64,000 nucleotides of DNA, taken from positions 62,001 through 126,000 of the forward strand of contig CALODP010000015.1 in assembly GCA_942492055.1 (NCBI GenBank). Direction: 5' to 3'. The DNA comes from CALODP01 sp942492055. Lineage in GTDB: Bacteria > Bacteroidota > Ignavibacteria > Ignavibacteriales > Melioribacteraceae. Both the position numbers and the translations under genes were made by a program. Positions 18,456 through 29,800 of this stretch are shown piece by piece (within the stretch, counting starts at the first letter, position 1; every line of letters begins with the position of its first letter). Below the pieces are notes generated by a model, which did no database searches, was not told the DNA's origin, and worked only from the letters and a program-made list of their open reading frames with translations.

Positions 18456-19430
18456 ATGAGAAGACTAATAACAATACTACTATTAATGAGCTTTACGATA
18501 ACCTCGAAAGCTCAATTGTTCCCTACCTTAGGGGGCCAAAGAGCGGGAATTTCCACAGCTCAATTTTTGAAAATCGGTGTCGGTGGTCGTGCTACGGCTA
18601 TGGGGGACGCGTTTATTGCAATTGCAGATGACGCATCCGCGCTATATTGGAATCCGGCAGGATTGGTTAATACGACTCAAAACCAAGTGTTCTTTTCGCA
18701 CAATAAGTGGGTTGCTGATATTGATCATGAATTTGCGGGAGCTACATATCGTCTTTCGCACGGAGATGTGATTGGTGTTTCGGTGACAGCTCTTCATATG
18801 GATGATATGGAGGTTAGAAACGAAATGAACATGTCAACCGGTCAGTATTTCTCTTACGGAGATTTAGCTGTTGCCTTGACATATTCCCGAAAGCTCACCG
18901 AGCAATTTAGCGCCGGTATAACTGTCCGATATATTGACGAGACTCTCGATATGCTCCATATGCGTGGGTTTATGATAGATCTCGGTACATTGTATTGGAC
19001 CGGATTGGGAACTTCAAGATTCGCCGTTACAATTTCGAATTTCGGTAACGAGCTTTCTCCCGATGGGGAAGTAACTCTCGTCAGTAAAGAGAAAAAATCC
19101 AATTGGCAATCTTTTTCACCACCAACGATGTTCCGCATAGGTTTCGCTTTCGAGCCTTATACTGATGATATCCATAGAGTGACATCAACATTTCAGTTGA
19201 ATCATCCCAATGATAACAGTGAGAATATTTCTTTGGGAACAGAGTATGCGTGGAGAGAAATATTTTTTGTCAGAGGTGGTTACAAAATTAATGTTGACGA
19301 GCAAGATTTTACTTTCGGTGCCGGTGTGAAAATACCTGCCGGAATTGCGGACGTTACACTTGATTATGCCTATAACAAGTTCGAATTACTTGGTTCGGCA
19401 CATAGATTTTCAATATTACTTGGATTATGA
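18456..19430 (+). CDS. PorV/PorQ-family outer-membrane protein
   Basis: A 324-residue predicted beta barrel with signal peptide (MRRLITILLLMSFTITSKAQ). It carries the family hallmark LKIGVGGRATAMGDAFIAIA followed by DDASALYWNPAGL, then alternating strands to a C-terminal aromatic strand. In T9SS organisms PorV shuttles cargo from the translocon to the surface attachment complex, and PorQ-like paralogues have related jobs. Its place between the TonB receptor and T9SS cargo genes suggests a dedicated secretion or surface-assembly partner. Whether this is the true PorV or a paralogue cannot be decided here. Confidence 0.88.
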   Translation: MRRLITILLLMSFTITSKAQLFPTLGGQRAGISTAQFLKIGVGGRATAMGDAFIAIADDASALYWNPAGLVNTTQNQVFFSHNKWVADIDHEFAGATYRLSHGDVIGVSVTALHMDDMEVRNEMNMSTGQYFSYGDLAVALTYSRKLTEQFSAGITVRYIDETLDMLHMRGFMIDLGTLYWTGLGTSRFAVTISNFGNELSPDGEVTLVSKEKKSNWQSFSPPTMFRIGFAFEPYTDDIHRVTSTFQLNHPNDNSENISLGTEYAWREIFFVRGGYKINVDEQDFTFGAGVKIPAGIADVTLDYAYNKFELLGSAHRFSILLGL

Positions 19431-20518
19431 GAAATATGAAATACAGAATAATATTATTGTTTGTGTTGGCTTTGGCGTTTGCCGTTGCTTGTACTGATAA
19501 ACATGAAAAGCTTGATAATTCCGTTGATCCCGATGATATTGGAAAAGTAGGGGATACGGTCTATATCCAGCAAACTGTTGTTTGGAAAGGTTTTAATAAA
19601 CCTCAGGATATGATAATCGGTAAGGAAACATTTCTTTACGTTGCAGATACCGAAAACGATCGCATTGTTTTAATGGATGTTGCCGGACATTTTCTAGGGG
19701 AAAAGAGTATAAAGCATCCGATCGCGATTGCGCAGGATTTCAGATTGAATCTCCTTGTTTGCGGTCAATTCGATACTACTATTAATGGTAAAACGATTAC
19801 AGCCGGTGCCCTATACAAAATTGATGTATACGGAGCTAAGCATGATTTGAATAGCGCTAAAGTAACACGGTTGTTGCCAAGAAGTGATTTCGACCTACTT
19901 CGTCCTGATAGAGAGTATAGCGGAGTTTGTGTATTCGCGGATAATTCCTTTTTGGTAGCAAGACGCGGACCGGCGAATTCGGATTTGATTGATCCGGACA
20001 ATACGATTCTTATCTATAAGAATTTGAAAAGAACTGACGGTACAAGATACGATACTTTAACCGGTAAGGTCCCTTTGTTGCAACCGGAAGGAACAGGTAT
20101 TCCGTCGGCTAATAGAATTAGTTCACTTACATCTTTCAGAAACAGCAAGCGTGACATCATTATTACTTTGGCCGGTGAAAATAGCTTTAAGGCTCAGTGG
20201 CTAAGATATGTAATTTCAGATGATTTTACGGGGTACAGAAATAATCTTGATCCTTCATCTAATGATATGATGCAGATTGGTAAATTCGAACAACCTGAAG
20301 ATGTTTGTCTGGACAGATCAAATAATATTTTCGTTGTTGATGCGGCAAAGGATAGCGTATTCAAATTTAACTCTTTCGGAGATGAAATGGAATCTTTCGG
20401 TGGTTCCGAAATGTTCGATAGCCCCCACGCTGTTGCCTATTTCGATAGAACTCTTTATGTACTTGATACGAACAACGACAGAATTGTAAGATTTATTTTA
20501 TCAACTGAGATAGACTAA
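19427..20518 (+). CDS. NHL-repeat beta-propeller lipoprotein
   Basis: A 363-residue protein that overlaps the PorV-like gene by four bases. A second ATG at 19436 is an alternative start. A lipobox-like LALAFAVAC puts the lipidated Cys near residue 22. The rest shows NHL-type propeller blades: GFNKPQDMIIGKETFLYVAD with TENDRIVLMD near the front, then QPEDVCLDRSNNIFVVDAA and YVLDTNNDRIVRF near the end. It is probably a surface lipoprotein that acts as a binding scaffold. It belongs to the 14057-21763 run. Confidence 0.82.
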   Translation: MRNMKYRIILLFVLALAFAVACTDKHEKLDNSVDPDDIGKVGDTVYIQQTVVWKGFNKPQDMIIGKETFLYVADTENDRIVLMDVAGHFLGEKSIKHPIAIAQDFRLNLLVCGQFDTTINGKTITAGALYKIDVYGAKHDLNSAKVTRLLPRSDFDLLRPDREYSGVCVFADNSFLVARRGPANSDLIDPDNTILIYKNLKRTDGTRYDTLTGKVPLLQPEGTGIPSANRISSLTSFRNSKRDIIITLAGENSFKAQWLRYVISDDFTGYRNNLDPSSNDMMQIGKFEQPEDVCLDRSNNIFVVDAAKDSVFKFNSFGDEMESFGGSEMFDSPHAVAYFDRTLYVLDTNNDRIVRFILSTEID

Positions 20519-20527
20519 TAATTGATT

Positions 20528-21763
20528 ATGAGAAACTCCATAAAACATATACTTTCGATTTGCTTAATTTTATTTGCAGCTAATCTTTTTGCGCAGGAAC
20601 AAGCCCGGGTGATGACATATAATTTGTTAAAATACCCGCTGTATGATGCAAGTACAAGAAACGGCTATTTTAAGATTATTGTAGATGATATCAAACCGGA
20701 TATTTTGGTATGCCAAGAGGTTGAATCAAGTACCGGAATGGAAAGCTTTCTGAGTAATGTTATGGGAGATAAATTCAAAGCCGGGAAATTCATCAACGGC
20801 TACGATACAGATAACGTAATCTTTTACAGGGACTCTTTGTTTACCCTAGTCAATGTGAGTTCTTATACAACAGATTTGCGGAATATCGCGAAGTATGAAC
20901 TTCAGCATAAGATTACCGGACATAAATTTTATCTCTTTTCTCTTCATTTGAAAGCAGGAAATGAATCTTCGGATATCGATCAACGTCAGGCTGAGGCTAA
21001 GGTATTGAGAAAGCGTTCTGATTTTCTTGATGACGGTTCGTACTTTATGGTAATGGGAGATTTTAATATTTATAATTCTTCCGAGCCTGCGTTTCAGACA
21101 ATTTTGGAGCAATCCACCAGAGGATATTTCGTAGATCCGATAAATAAAAAAGGAAACTGGCATAGCAATAGCTATTTCAGCGAGATTCATACTCAAGCAA
21201 CAAGATCTACTAAAATAGCCAGTCAAGAGTTTAGTGCATCCGGTGGTTTGGATGATAGATTCGATATGATTCTTGTTTCCCGGACAATAATGGATAATGG
21301 TGGAATAACATATATTCCCGGAACATATCAGGCTGCCGGTAACGACGGAAACCATTTTAACAAATCAATAAAGATTTTACCAAACGGCTTGGTTGATGAT
21401 GACGTCGCCGAAGCATTGTACTATGCTTCTGACCATCTTCCGATATACGCTGATTTCGAGTTCGAATCTTCTACCGATGTTGCCGATGATATTCTCCCGA
21501 ATGGTTTTTCTTTAGATCAGAATTATCCTAATCCTTTCAACCCATCAACAAACATCTCCTTCTCTTTGCAGAAAGGAGAATATGTGAAATTGATAGTTTA
21601 TAATATGCTCGGTGAAGAAGTAGCTCTTCTGTTCGAAGGGTACTCAAATCCGGGAAAACATACATTTACCTTTGACGCATCAAAGTTATCGAGCGGAATT
21701 TATTCATATGTACTTAGTACTAATAAGGCCCAAATTGCTCGAAAATGTCTCTATCTTAAATAA
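20528..21763 (+). CDS. T9SS-exported endonuclease/exonuclease/phosphatase-family protein
   Basis: A 411-residue protein starting at the ATG at 20528; the in-frame TTG at 20522 is less likely because the signal peptide MRNSIKHILSICLILFAANL fits the ATG. Residues about 25-315 are an EEP fold: MTYNLLKYPL, DILVCQEVES with the metal-binding Glu, LFSLHLKAG, VMGDFNIYNS with the Asp-x-Asn pair, and SDHLPIYADFEF with the catalytic Asp-His. The last 85 residues are a T9SS type A domain (QNYPNPFNPSTNISFS). By family it is a metal-dependent phosphodiesterase, plausibly a secreted DNase or phosphatase for scavenging phosphorus. It ends the TonB/PorV gene run. Confidence 0.9.
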   Translation: MRNSIKHILSICLILFAANLFAQEQARVMTYNLLKYPLYDASTRNGYFKIIVDDIKPDILVCQEVESSTGMESFLSNVMGDKFKAGKFINGYDTDNVIFYRDSLFTLVNVSSYTTDLRNIAKYELQHKITGHKFYLFSLHLKAGNESSDIDQRQAEAKVLRKRSDFLDDGSYFMVMGDFNIYNSSEPAFQTILEQSTRGYFVDPINKKGNWHSNSYFSEIHTQATRSTKIASQEFSASGGLDDRFDMILVSRTIMDNGGITYIPGTYQAAGNDGNHFNKSIKILPNGLVDDDVAEALYYASDHLPIYADFEFESSTDVADDILPNGFSLDQNYPNPFNPSTNISFSLQKGEYVKLIVYNMLGEEVALLFEGYSNPGKHTFTFDASKLSSGIYSYVLSTNKAQIARKCLYLK

Positions 21764-21779
21764 TATGTGTAACTTTTGA

Positions 21780-21810
21780 TTGCAATATAGGGTAGATATA
21801 ACTAATTTTG
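21780..21810 (+). promoter_or_regulatory. Putative Bacteroidetes-type promoter of atpDC
   Basis: TTG at 21780-21782 and TAATTTTG at 21803-21810 match the TTG / TAnnTTTG pattern with a 20-base spacer. It lies about 30 bases before the atpD start. There is no direct evidence of transcription. Confidence 0.4.
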
Positions 21811-21839
21811 CTCTTTAATCAAATTAGGACAGGTGAAAA

Positions 21840-23252
21840 ATGGCAAGTAACGAAGGAACAATCATCCAAGTTATTGGCCCGGTAGTGGATATAGACTTTA
21901 CAGATGGCTACCTTCCAAAAATTTATAACTGTATAAAAATTCCCAGAACAACCCTAGATGGCGAGCAGGAAGAACTAATTGTTGAAGTTCAGCAACACTT
22001 GGGTGAAAATCGTGTCCGTACCGTAGCAATGGACACAACCGATGGTTTGACAAGAGGAATGAAAGCCTATGATACAGGCGAGCCAATAACTGTCCCGGTA
22101 GGCCCGGAAACCTTAGGACGACTAATTAGTGTAGTCGGCGAAGGAATTGACGGATTGGGCGAAATAAAAACCGATAAGAGATACGCAATTCACAGACACG
22201 CTCCGAAATTCGAAAATCTTACAACTCAGCAAGAAATGTTTGAAACCGGTATTAAAGTAATCGACTTACTAGAGCCTTATTCCAAAGGTGGAAAGACCGG
22301 TTTGTTCGGTGGTGCCGGTGTTGGTAAGACAGTAATTATTATGGAGTTAATTCACAACATCGCTAAACAGCACGGTGGTTACTCTGTTTTCACCGGTGTG
22401 GGTGAGCGTACTCGTGAAGGGAACGATTTATGGCTCGAAATGAAAGAATCGGGCGTAATTGATAAAACAGCTCTCGTGTTCGGGCAGATGAACGAACCTC
22501 CCGGAGCAAGACTTCGTGTTGGTTTGACCGGATTAACAATAGCGGAATATTTCCGTGACGAAGAACAGAGAGACGTACTTCTCTTTATTGACAATATCTT
22601 CCGTTTTACACAGGCTGGTTCCGAAGTGAGCGCCCTTCTTGGTCGTATGCCTTCAGCGGTTGGTTATCAACCAAACTTGGCCACTGAAATGGGTGAATTG
22701 CAAGAGAGAATTACTTCAACTGATAAAGGATCTATTACTTCCGTTCAGGCTATTTATGTTCCCGCGGATGACTTGACAGATCCGGCTCCTGCTACCGCGT
22801 TTTCCCACTTGGATGCACAAACGGTACTTAGCCGTCAAATCTCCGAGCTTGGTATATATCCTGCGGTAGATCCGCTAGAGTCAACCTCAAGAATTCTTGA
22901 GCCGGCTGTTGTTGGTGACGAGCATTATCAGGTAGCAAGAAGAGTTAAAGAAATTCTTCAAAGCTATAAGGATCTTCAGGATATTATTAATATTCTCGGT
23001 ATGGATGAGCTATCCGAGGAAGATAAAATTACCGTACGACGCGCAAGAAGAATCCAAAGATTCTTTAGCCAGCCTTTCCATGTCGCCGAGCAGTTTACCG
23101 GCTACGAAGGTAGATACGTTAAATTAGAAGATACCATAAAAGGATTCAAAGAAATTCTTGAAGGTAAACATGACGATCTTCCGGAAGCGGCATTTATGTA
23201 CGTCGGTACAATCGAAGAAGCTGTTGAAAAAGCAAAGAGCATGCAAGAATAA
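21840..23252 (+). CDS. atpD: F1F0 ATP synthase beta subunit
   Basis: A 470-residue catalytic subunit of the F1 head. The Walker A loop GGAGVGKT, the catalytic region GVGERTREGNDLW, the Walker B strand VLLFIDNIFRFTQAGSEVS and the DELSEEDK (DELSEED-type) lever are all present. Only atpC follows, and no other ATP synthase genes are nearby. This split arrangement is known from Chlorobi and related groups. The atpD stop and atpC start overlap by one base (TAATG). Confidence 0.98.
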   Translation: MASNEGTIIQVIGPVVDIDFTDGYLPKIYNCIKIPRTTLDGEQEELIVEVQQHLGENRVRTVAMDTTDGLTRGMKAYDTGEPITVPVGPETLGRLISVVGEGIDGLGEIKTDKRYAIHRHAPKFENLTTQQEMFETGIKVIDLLEPYSKGGKTGLFGGAGVGKTVIIMELIHNIAKQHGGYSVFTGVGERTREGNDLWLEMKESGVIDKTALVFGQMNEPPGARLRVGLTGLTIAEYFRDEEQRDVLLFIDNIFRFTQAGSEVSALLGRMPSAVGYQPNLATEMGELQERITSTDKGSITSVQAIYVPADDLTDPAPATAFSHLDAQTVLSRQISELGIYPAVDPLESTSRILEPAVVGDEHYQVARRVKEILQSYKDLQDIINILGMDELSEEDKITVRRARRIQRFFSQPFHVAEQFTGYEGRYVKLEDTIKGFKEILEGKHDDLPEAAFMYVGTIEEAVEKAKSMQE

Positions 23253-23662
23253 TGAAAGAGCTTAGTATAGAAATAATAACCCCTGCCAAGGCCGCATACT
23301 CCGGCATGGCAAAATCAATTACAATCCCCGGTTCATTGGGTGGTTTTCAAGTTCTTTATAATCACGCTCCATTAATGAGTTCATTCGAGATTGGTTATAT
23401 AAAAATAAAAGAACAAAACGGTGAAGTTCTACAGTTTTCTACCGGTGGCGGTACTGTTGAAGTACTCGACAATAAAGTTCTGATTTTAGCCGAAAGTTTC
23501 GAGAGTAAGGATGAAATTGATGTTGATAGAGCTAAAAGAGCTATGGAAAGAGCCCAAAAGCGATTAAGCCGAGAGTCGGGAGAAGAGAAGATCGATCTGG
23601 CCAGAGCAGACGCTGCTTTGAAACGAGCGATTAATCGTTTGAAATTAAGCGGGAATTATTAG
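23252..23662 (+). CDS. atpC: F1F0 ATP synthase epsilon subunit
   Basis: A 136-residue epsilon subunit with the N-terminal beta sandwich (ITPAKAAYSGMAKSITIPGS, then GGFQVLYNHAPLMSSF) and a C-terminal helical pair rich in Arg and Lys (DRAKRAMERAQKRLSRE). The subunit links the rotor to the catalytic head and can inhibit ATP hydrolysis. It is translationally coupled to atpD and followed by a terminator. Confidence 0.95.
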   Translation: MKELSIEIITPAKAAYSGMAKSITIPGSLGGFQVLYNHAPLMSSFEIGYIKIKEQNGEVLQFSTGGGTVEVLDNKVLILAESFESKDEIDVDRAKRAMERAQKRLSRESGEEKIDLARADAALKRAINRLKLSGNY

Positions 23663-23693
23663 ATAGAGAGCAATACATAATTTCATATAATAA

Positions 23694-23723
23694 AGGCTAC
23701 TCATTATTGAGTAGCTTTTTTTT
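23694..23723 (+). terminator. Rho-independent terminator of atpDC
   Basis: GCTACTCA (23696-23703) pairs with TGAGTAGC (23708-23715) across a four-base loop and is followed by eight T. It ends the atpDC transcript. Confidence 0.93.
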
Positions 23724-23773
23724 GTAAATAGTTACCAATAACAAATAATCAAGTGTTAATTATTCCCTTAAAA

Positions 23774-23803
23774 TTGACTAAAGTAAATAATTATACTATT
23801 TTG
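23774..23803 (+). promoter_or_regulatory. Possible promoter of the large glycosidase gene
   Basis: TTG at 23774-23776 and TATTTTG at 23797-23803 approach the Bacteroidetes-type promoter pattern, about 75 bases before the chosen start. This is a weak match by eye only. Confidence 0.25.
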
Positions 23804-23878
23804 AATAGCTTGTTTTTCAAAGGGCACATTGAACTACATCGCAAACACTTTTTGATAATACATTTCGGAAAACTTCAT

Positions 23879-26800
23879 ATGAGAAAATTGACGATAGTCT
23901 ACTTGATTCTCTTTTCCATGAGCTGTTTTGCTCAGTCTTTTTCGGACGGATTTAATTTTTTCCTTCCACCTTATGACACAACCTCACAAGAATTTTTACC
24001 TAAATTTCCTATTACCGAAATTGGCCCGACTGATTTTGTTTCAATCGATCAGAACGGTGATTTTTCCGTTAACGGAAAGCAGATCAAGTTTTGGGCTAAC
24101 AATATTACAGACGCGTCCGCTTTTCCGGCTAAGGATAAAGCCGCTGAAATGGCTGGGCGCATGAGAAAACTAGGATTTAACCTGGTGCGATTCCATTATT
24201 TCGACAAAGGATGGGGGAGTGATCCTTACATATTTACCCCGGGTAAATCTACAAGAACTCTTGATCCGACCAACCAGGATAAAATGGAATATCTCATTAA
24301 TGAGTTCAAACAACAGGGGCTTTACATTAATATGAATCTTCATGTCGCAAGAGAATTTGTTGCTGCCGACGGTGTTACTCATGCCGATTCCATTTATGAA
24401 TTCGGAAAGAGTGTTACCCTTTTTGATCCTCATCTAATTGAGCTCCAAAAAGAATACGCGAGGAATTTATTAACACATGTAAATCCATATACCGGACTTT
24501 CCCTAATAAATGATCCGGTGATGGCAATGTTGGAAATTACTAATGAAAATTGGTTCTTCTTGCATTGGCAAAATGATTTGTTAAAGCCTTACTCTCAAGG
24601 GGGTAAATTAACCGATTATCATAATGATATGCTTGAAGAGCAATGGAATGATTTTCTGCTCGATAAATATTCTACCGATGCTGCATTAAATACTGCTTGG
24701 GGAGGAACCAATCCGGTTGATCCTTCAGAGATTCTCGCTAATAAAGATTTTGAAGAAGGTACTTCTCCTTGGTCCTTGGGATTATATCATTCCAATTCGG
24801 TAGCAACTTACACCATCGATAGCAATAATCCTTATTCGGGAACCGGTTGTGCCAAGGTTGAGATTACTTCCTCTTCCGGTGTTGATTATCAGTTGCAATT
24901 AGCAGCTCGTGATCGATCCGTTGTTGCCGGACGAACCTATAAAGTAGAGTTCGCCGCAAAATCTTCAAACAGTGAAAAGATGGGTTTTCAAGTTTATAAA
25001 CAGTCGAGCCCATACACAAATTATCTTAATAAAGAAATTCAGCTGACTAACCAGTGGCAAAAATTTTCTTTCATTTTCACTGCGCCGGAGACAAATAACG
25101 GAGAGGTACAATTTACATTTATGTTAGGTACAAATTCCGGAACGTTTTGGTTCGACGAAGCTTCATTTAAAGAGTGTGGCACACAAGGACTCTACGAGGG
25201 GGAATCTCTCGTTAGCAAATCGGTTCATCGAATGTATCGAGGAGAAATAAATGAATATACTTCGGAGAGAGTAAGGGATCTCTATGAATTTTTTATGAAG
25301 CTACAGAGTGATTACTATAATGAAATGTATTCTTATTTGAAGAATGATCTGGGAGTTAAAGTTCCGATATCCGGTTCAAACTGGTATACCGGACTTCCTG
25401 ACATGAAACTGCAAAATGATCTAGACTATGTTGATATCCACGGATATTGGGATCATCCTTCGGATGGGAAAATATATAATAGTTCTATGATTACATACCC
25501 AAAAGGTAGCACAATTTCAAACGCAATAGGGGGACACGGAGTTGTTGGGAAGCCTCTTACAATTAGTGAATACAATCATCCGTTTCCGAATCGTTATCAA
25601 ATTGAGGCCGGATTCTTTATGGCCGGTTACGGATCATATAACGAAGTAGACGCGATTATGTTCTTTGCAGCTTCCGAGAGCACATTCTGGGATGCCGATA
25701 GAATGTATTCTCCTTTTAATACCGGACGTAATAATGTGTTGATGAGTACAATGCCTTCTTTGGGGTATGCCTATAGAAACGGGTTGATTTCACCGGCTAA
25801 CCAGGAATATGTTATTAATTTTTCCGAAGAAGATGTTTACGATTCATTTATTAACAATGGCGGATTTTGGATGTATCCGGATGATTATCCGAGAGAAAAA
25901 TCAGCCGCATATAGTATTAAAACAGGAACTTTTGATAGTCAATCTTCTTTCGATCCTTCGGCTATTCCTGCAGCGGTTAATCCTTATACAAGTGACACCG
26001 GTGAGTTAATTTGGGATGAAAACGGAATATTGAAAATAGTTACAGATAAATTCGTTGGATTTGTCGGTCAATTAAACAATTACACAAACGAACAAATCGG
26101 TAAAGTTAAAATTCTTGACGCGGACAAATTTGCCGGAGTAACATGGCTATCCCTTGATGATTCAAAAATCGAAGATAGTAAGAAATCATTACTTACTCTG
26201 GGAACAAGACAACAAAATACAGGTATGGTTTGGGCAGGGGATAACAGATCTATTTTGGATTGGGGAAACGAGCCGACCATAATAGAACCAGCAAATGTTA
26301 CTTTGGAATTAGCGATTAATGCCGATTCCATTCGTGTGAACCGCCTTGATCCGGAAGGAAAGCCGGACGGAATATATAATGTTTATTACCCTGCATCACC
26401 TGGTAAATTCAATGTAATTCTAAACCAATTTAGTGACAAATCTTTATGGTACGGAATTGAAACCGAATGGGTTAACGACAATATCAGATTTACCTCGCAG
26501 ATAGGGGGTAAATGTTTGAAATCCGGTGATGCTGTTGAGCTAACCTGGAGCGGTAATACTTCCGGTACCTTCTCTCTGGATTATTCGACTGACGGTGGAA
26601 GTTCATGGACAAATATTTCTTCGAGTATTGCCGGATCCTCCAATTCTTATAATTGGGTAGTGCCGGATTTACAAGCGAATAGCTGTCAGATTCGTTTAAC
26701 TGCAAGTGATAATCCGGGGATGCCTTACTATTCGTCATTCTTTTCTATATCTAACAAGACTAAGCTAACGAGAATTATTCTTGATGAAGAATATGAGGAT

Positions 26801-29800
26801 TGGAGCGAAGTTCCGGTTCTTTCCGGCCCGAAAACAAGCGGACTTTTCAATAGCTTCCAGGCCTTTAATGACGAAGCGTTCTTCTTTTTCCGTTTGAATA
26901 CGAACAACGATATAATTCTTCAGAAGAATAACGCTGTTACTTTATATATGGATACCGATAATAATCCGGCAACCGGAAAATCCGTTAATGGTATCGGAGC
27001 TGAGATTGAATTTAATTGCGGCGAGAGAAAAGGAACAGCCTATTATAACGGTTCTCAAACTGCTATTGGGTATCCTGATCTCTTCATGATTGTTTCTCCT
27101 ACTATATCTTCAAGAAATTTCGAAGTTGGAATTGACAGAAATTCGATGATTGGCGGAAACAAAATCTTTTCCGCTAATCAAATTAAGATTGTTGTTAAAG
27201 ACGGGAATTCATCGGAAGTTATTCCTTCGGCAACCGGAGCAATGACATATACTTTCGGAGAATATGATTTCGAAGATCTTCCAACATATTCGATTAAAAA
27301 GAAATCGACTGATTATTTAAGAGTTATTTCTCACAATGTTGAGTTCGGTGGATTCTTCAAAGCGGAACTCAAAGATAAATTCGAAAGATTGTATAAAGCA
27401 ATGAATCCGGATGTAATCGGGTTCGAAGAGATGCACGATAACACAACGGAACAAGTTGTCGCTCGTATGGAAGAAATACTCCCTTCACCACAGGGAAAAT
27501 CATGGAACGCGGCTAAAGTGTACGACAACATAATAGCTACACGTTATCCGATCAAAGCGCAGTATAACTGCGGGCCTTATGCAAACGGAGCTTTTGTTGT
27601 GGATTTAAGACCCGATTTCGATACCGATCTTCTTATGATCGTTGCTCATCCTCCGTGTTGCGAGAATGATCCCGAAAGACAAAACGAAGTTGACGCGATA
27701 ATGCAACTCATTAATGACGCAAAAACTCCCGGCGGAACTATTTCTGTAGCGGAGAATACTCCGATTGTTATTGTCGGGGATATGAACTTCGTCGGGCTGC
27801 CTAATCAGCTGAATACATTGTTAACCGGAGATATTTCCGATGAGGCAACTTTTGGTTCTGATTTTATTCCCGATTGGGATGGTACTGATTTCGAAGATAG
27901 TAAACCATTGGTCACAAATCTTCCTATGACATTTACTCAAGGAAACGGTACATATTCCGGAGCCTTTTCAAAAGGAAGACTAGATTTCTGTATTTATTCC
28001 GGATCAGTATTGAATGAGAAAAACTGTTATGTATTTTACACCCATTCGATGCCGGCGGATACACTAACCAAATACGGATTGCAAATAGGTGATACCGAAG
28101 GGGCATCCGATCACTTCCCGGTAGTAGCCGATTTTGAAATTGTCAGACCTGTTGAACCGGAAGATATTCTTCGTTTGAGAAAAAACGATAGCAACGGTGA
28201 GCCTTTAATGAAAGGGCAGACAGCTACTGTATCCGGTATTGTAACTGTAGCCGGTGAATTCGGAGGTCCTGCTTACATTCAAGATGATCAGGCTGGTGTG
28301 GCTATTTACGGCGCAGACTATATGTCAGCAATTACAACCGGTGATTCGGTAACGATTGTCGGTTCAGTAGTATGCTACAAAGGACTTACCGAAGTATCTC
28401 ATGTTGCAGGTTCTTCAATTAAGGTACATAAGAATACAGCTGTTCCGGCTCCACTAGTAACTACTATTTCCTCTATAAATAATCAGCAATGGAATGGTAC
28501 CGAACTTTTGGAAGCTCGTTTGGTCAGATTGGATAATATCAGAATAATTGGTACTGGGCAGTTCGGGGCAAATATGAACTATCCTGTAACAGATGGTACC
28601 GATACTCTGACTTTCCGAATTGATAACAACACGGATCTTGTCGGAAAAGATATTCCTCAGAAGATGATTTCGGTAGTAGGAGTCGTAGGACAATTCTGTT
28701 TCAATGCTCCTTATTCGACCGGATATCAACTTTTCCCGAGAAGTAGTAATGATATTATTACCGAAGCCAATTTAACTCTTATTTCTCCGAAGGGAGGAGA
28801 TGAGTTGAAAGGGGGCAGTCTCTTCGGTATTGTATGGGAAGCGTCTTTAATAGAAAAAGTAAACATTTGTTTCTCCGAAGATTTCGGGCAGACTTGGGAG
28901 CAAATCACAGCAGATTTCGATGCTTCAAAAAAACAATTCCTTTGGGGAGTACCAAATAGAGATTTGAGAAATTGTAAGATTAAGATATACGATTACCCCG
29001 ATTCCAGTGTAACAGCTATAACAGCTACTCCATTTAGAATCGTAAAATCTTTCGAAGATAACATGATTGTCAACGGTGATTTCACCGGTGGAATGGGGAA
29101 TTGGAGTACTTTTATACATGAAAGCGCGAATGCCTCTGTAAATGTTGTCGAGCGTAAACTACATGCCGATATTACGAATGGGGGAACGGCTACCTGGAAT
29201 GTTCAGCTGATTCAGCATAATATTAATATGGAGCAGGGAAATAAATACCAAATAATGCTAGACGCAAGCGCATCTGCCAACAGAGATCTTACTGTGGCTG
29301 TTAGCCAGGATGGTGGTAGTTATACTGAATATGGTAAGAAACTCCTTAAGCTTTCCACCAATACGCAAACATTCTCGTTCGATTTCGAAATGACAAATAG
29401 CACGGACGCGAACGCGAGATTTGTAATAGAAATGGGGGCGTCGAACAACAGCGTTGTTTTGGATAATATAGTAATGCTTAAGAAAGAGATAGAAAAGAGC
29501 ATTGAGATTACCTCCATAGATTCCGGAGATGTTTTGGAAATGGGGAAAGTTCATATGTTGCAATGGACATGCGACGGTGTGCAAAAAGTGAATATCTCTC
29601 TTTCTACAAACGGAGGAGTTTCCTGGGAAACTGTGAAGAATGATGTAAACGCTTCAACCGGTTCCTATATTTGGGCGATACCGAATACTTCTCCTTCAAA
29701 AACATGTCAGATTAAGATAGAAGATGTTGACGGCGGGGCAATAGCGATTTCCGAACTCTTTGAACTCAAGTTAGCTGTTGGTGTGGATGATCTTGAGGAA

